The notes beneath the pieces are model-generated. The model searched no databases, had not been told where the DNA came from, and saw only the letters and a list, made by a program, of their open reading frames with translations. A stretch of 61,619 bases of DNA from positions 1 through 61,619 of the forward strand of contig DASWHF010000043.1 of NCBI GenBank assembly GCA_036393295.1, in the 5' to 3' direction. Every line of letters starts with the position of its first letter. Positions within the stretch are counted from its first letter, which is position 1. A program made the translations under genes and the position numbers. The stretch comes from DASWHF01 sp036393295. GTDB lineage: Bacteria > Pseudomonadota > Gammaproteobacteria > Acidiferrobacterales > UBA6901. This document shows, one piece after another, positions 59,675 through 61,619 of the stretch.

Positions 59675-60768
59675 GCGCGCCGCTGCTCAGCATCGAGGAT
59701 CTGCGGACGTACTTCTATTCGCGCGCCAAGCGCGCGTTCATCCGCTCGGTCGACGGCGTGAACCTGGAGGTGAACCGCGGCGAGACCCTCGGCGTGGTCG
59801 GGGAGAGCGGCAGCGGCAAGAGCATCACCGCGCTGTCGGTCATGGGCCTCGTTCCCGCGGAGCCCGGCGTCGTCACCGGCCGCATCCGTCTGAAAACCGA
59901 CCGGATCGACAAGAACCTCCTCGACGACCTCGACAACCACGTCGAGCTCGGCCGGCGCCGCGGCCGCATCATGGAAGTCGCCAAGAACGAGACCGCCTGG
60001 CGCGAGAACGTCGAGCGCATCATGGCCAGCGTGCGCGGGCCCGAGATCGCGATGATCTTCCAGAACCCGAAGTCGGCGCTCAACCCCTACAGCCCGGTCG
60101 GCCGGCAGATCAGCGAATCCATCCGCCTGCATACGAATTACCGGGGCAAGGCCGAGGCCAGGGAGCGCGCGCTGTACTGGCTGGAGCGCGTCAAGATCGA
60201 TTCGCCCGGATTGCGTTACGACAACTATCCGTACGGGCTGTCCGGCGGCATGTGCCAGCGCGCCATGATCGCCATGGCGCTGTCCTCGGAGCCGGCGCTG
60301 CTCATCGCCGACGAGCCGACCACCGGCCTGGACGCCACCATCCAGGCGCGCATCGTCGACCTGCTGGCCGAGCTCAAGCGCGAGCTCGGGATCACGACGC
60401 TCCTGATCAGCCACGACATCGGCGTGATCCAGCGCCTCGCCGACCGCATCAGCGTCATGTACGGCGGCACCGTCGTCGAATCCGGCCCGGCGCGCGACGT
60501 GCTCGCGCCCGACAACGACATCCGCCACCCTTACACCGCGGCGCTGCTCGCCTCGAAACCGAGCGCCCGCAACATCGCCGCCAAGGGCCGCCTGCAGGCC
60601 ATCGAGGGCGAAGTGCTCGACACCGTCAACCTGCCGGCGGGCTGCCGCTTCTACGGGCGCTGCAACAAGGTGACCGATGCCATCCGCGCGCAATGCGCCG
60701 GCGAGGAGCCCAAGCTCAGCGAAGTCGCGCCCGGACATCGGGTGCGCTGCTGGCTGCATGCGAAATAG
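59671..60768 (+). CDS. Peptide ABC transporter ATPase (DppD/OppD-type)
   Basis: 365 residues. Walker A GESGSGKS, Q-loop region MIFQNPKSALNPYSPVGRQI, signature LSGGMCQRAMIAMALSS, Walker B LLIADEPTTGLD, H-loop LISHDIGV, and the C-terminal oligo_HPY Cys segment (GCRFYGRCNK ... AQCAGEEPKL). An insert of ~45 residues (VTGRIRLKTDRIDKNLLDDL and following) after Walker A is longer than in E. coli DppD. Energises import with the ATPase encoded next. Confidence 0.92.
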   Translation: MSAPLLSIEDLRTYFYSRAKRAFIRSVDGVNLEVNRGETLGVVGESGSGKSITALSVMGLVPAEPGVVTGRIRLKTDRIDKNLLDDLDNHVELGRRRGRIMEVAKNETAWRENVERIMASVRGPEIAMIFQNPKSALNPYSPVGRQISESIRLHTNYRGKAEARERALYWLERVKIDSPGLRYDNYPYGLSGGMCQRAMIAMALSSEPALLIADEPTTGLDATIQARIVDLLAELKRELGITTLLISHDIGVIQRLADRISVMYGGTVVESGPARDVLAPDNDIRHPYTAALLASKPSARNIAAKGRLQAIEGEVLDTVNLPAGCRFYGRCNKVTDAIRAQCAGEEPKLSEVAPGHRVRCWLHAK

Positions 60769-60796
60769 GGAGGAGTCATGAGTGAACCGTCACTGC

Positions 60797-60897
60797 CGTC
60801 ATTGCGAGACCCGCGCAGCGGGCCGCGGCAATCTCCGTTTGGAGGCTCAGGGCGCTCACGGAGATTGCCGCGGGCGCTGCGCGCCCTCGCAATGACG
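60797..60897. repeat. Family 4 inverted repeat (CATTGCGAG...CTCGCAATG)
   Basis: Left arm CGTCATTGCGAGACCCGCGC ... GCGGCAATCTCCGT; right arm ACGGAGATTGCCGCG ... GCGCCCTCGCAATGACG. About 101 bases in all. It sits between the two ABC ATPase genes, just after an unused-looking GGAGGAGTCATG (60770-60780). Confidence 0.85.
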
Positions 60898-60917
60898 TCA
60901 ACCCGCGTGCTGACCGC

Positions 60918-61619
60918 ATGGACCTCTCTGTGACCAAGACCATCCTCGACATCACCGACCTCAGCAAGCACTACCGCTCCCACAAGGGCCTGCTCGCGGC
61001 CGCCATGAGCCGCGAGCAGCGCACCATCCCCGCCGTGGACGGCGTGAGCTTCTATCTCAAGGAAAACGAGACCCTCGGCCTGGTCGGCGAATCCGGCTGC
61101 GGCAAGACCACCATCGGCCGTACCGTCCTTCGCCTCACCAAGCCGACCGCCGGCAAAATCCTGTTCGACGGTCAGGACATCACCGCACTGTCGCAGAGCG
61201 CGCTGCGCCCGCTGCGCAGCCGCATGCAAATGATCTTTCAGGACCTCGACGCCGCGCTCAACCCCAAGATGCGCGTGCGCGATATTCTGAAAGAGGCCAT
61301 CAACGTCCACCACCGTCTCACCGACGCCGAGGTCGACCGGCGCATCCGTGCCCTGCTCGACCAGGTGAACCTGAAGACCGGCAAGCTCACCAACTTCCCC
61401 GGCGAGCTCTCCGGCGGCGAGAAGCGCCGCGTCGGCATCGCCCGCGTGCTCTCGGTCGGCGCCAAGTTCATCGTCGCCGACGAACCGACCAGCGCCCTGG
61501 ACGTCTCCATTCAGGCCCAGGTCGTGAACCTGCTGCGCGACCTGCAACAGGAGCTGAAGCTCTCGTATCTGTTCATCTCCCACGACCTGCAGGTCGTCGA
61601 GCTCATCAGCCACAAAGTC
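60918..61619 (+). CDS. Peptide ABC transporter ATPase (DppF/OppF-type), cut by window end
   Basis: 234 codons from ATG 60918 to the end of the window, no stop yet. MDLSVTKTILDITDLSKHYR, AVDGVSFYLKENETLGLVGE, Walker A GESGCGKT, MQMIFQDLDAALNPKM (Q-loop), LSGGEKRRVGIARVL (signature), VADEPTSALDVSIQAQVVNL (Walker B) and LFISHDLQVVELISHK. The family would add about 100 residues more. The original start may be the ATG at 60778, which has a good GGAGGAGTC site but is out of frame with this gene because of the repeat; the ATG used here has no clear ribosome site. Confidence 0.88.
   Translation, partial: MDLSVTKTILDITDLSKHYRSHKGLLAAAMSREQRTIPAVDGVSFYLKENETLGLVGESGCGKTTIGRTVLRLTKPTAGKILFDGQDITALSQSALRPLRSRMQMIFQDLDAALNPKMRVRDILKEAINVHHRLTDAEVDRRIRALLDQVNLKTGKLTNFPGELSGGEKRRVGIARVLSVGAKFIVADEPTSALDVSIQAQVVNLLRDLQQELKLSYLFISHDLQVVELISHKV

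Overview
The window is about 61.6 kb of GC-rich (roughly two-thirds G+C by eye), gene-dense chromosomal DNA from a Gram-negative bacterium, most likely a gammaproteobacterium. The basis is a PBP1b-type bifunctional peptidoglycan synthase, the gene order sucA-sucB-lpdA-sucC-sucD, many lipoproteins with classical lipoboxes, a PEP-CTERM-type sorting signal and a REP-associated tyrosine transposase (RAYT). Genus cannot be told from what I can see; a free-living, possibly chemolithotrophic gammaproteobacterium is only a guess. No rRNA, tRNA, CRISPR array or prophage was recognised.

Layout. 1-2.3 kb: nitrate uptake on the minus strand (NasT antiterminator, a leader with two ANTAR-type hexaloop hairpins and a terminator, NrtA, then a broken NrtB/NrtD join at the window edge). 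2.5-6.2 kb: a class II histone-deacetylase-like deacylase divergent from a Pat-type protein acetyltransferase. 6.3-9.2 kb: a tandem CARDB secreted protein and a hipBA toxin-antitoxin pair with an AT-rich control region. 9.2-17 kb: small membrane proteins, MobA, a serine-hydrolase-fold protein with a degraded active site, a TerB-like protein, a VPLPA-CTERM secreted protein, PBP4-like DacB and a DoxX-like protein. 17-24.3 kb: a carboxypeptidase-regulatory-domain membrane protein, LemA with an M48 protease, a TPR lipoprotein, and MrcB. 24.6-32.6 kb: the 2-oxoglutarate dehydrogenase/succinyl-CoA synthetase operon. 32.9-44.9 kb: mixed housekeeping and envelope genes, including a VTT-membrane/flavoprotein disulfide reductase fusion, a PEBP protein overlapping a lipoprotein hydrolase, VanZ-like, PilZ, FadD, a hotdog thioesterase and a nitronate-monooxygenase-like protein. 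45-48 kb: a MoxR ATPase with a metallopeptidase-like/VWA partner. 48.2-48.7 kb: the RAYT gene. 50-55.9 kb: a cluster of two lipoproteins, a TolB-like propeller and a TPR protein of unknown function, leading into a complete dpp/opp-type peptide ABC transporter (56.0-61.6 kb, last gene cut by the window end).

A second layer is dispersed repeats. Family 1 is a GTAG-plus-hairpin REP element, with about 18 copies, often as inverted pairs (REPINs), and its likely RAYT enzyme sits among them at 48.2-48.7 kb. Family 2 (CCCTCTCCC hairpins) has three copies, family 3 (CCACGGGG inverted repeats) two full copies and one half, and family 4 (CATTGCGAG...CTCGCAATG) one copy that separates the last two ABC ATPase genes.

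The most informative observations are the NasT/ANTAR leader, the RAYT with its REP family, the acetylase/deacetylase pair, and the uncharacterised envelope cluster at 50-56 kb.
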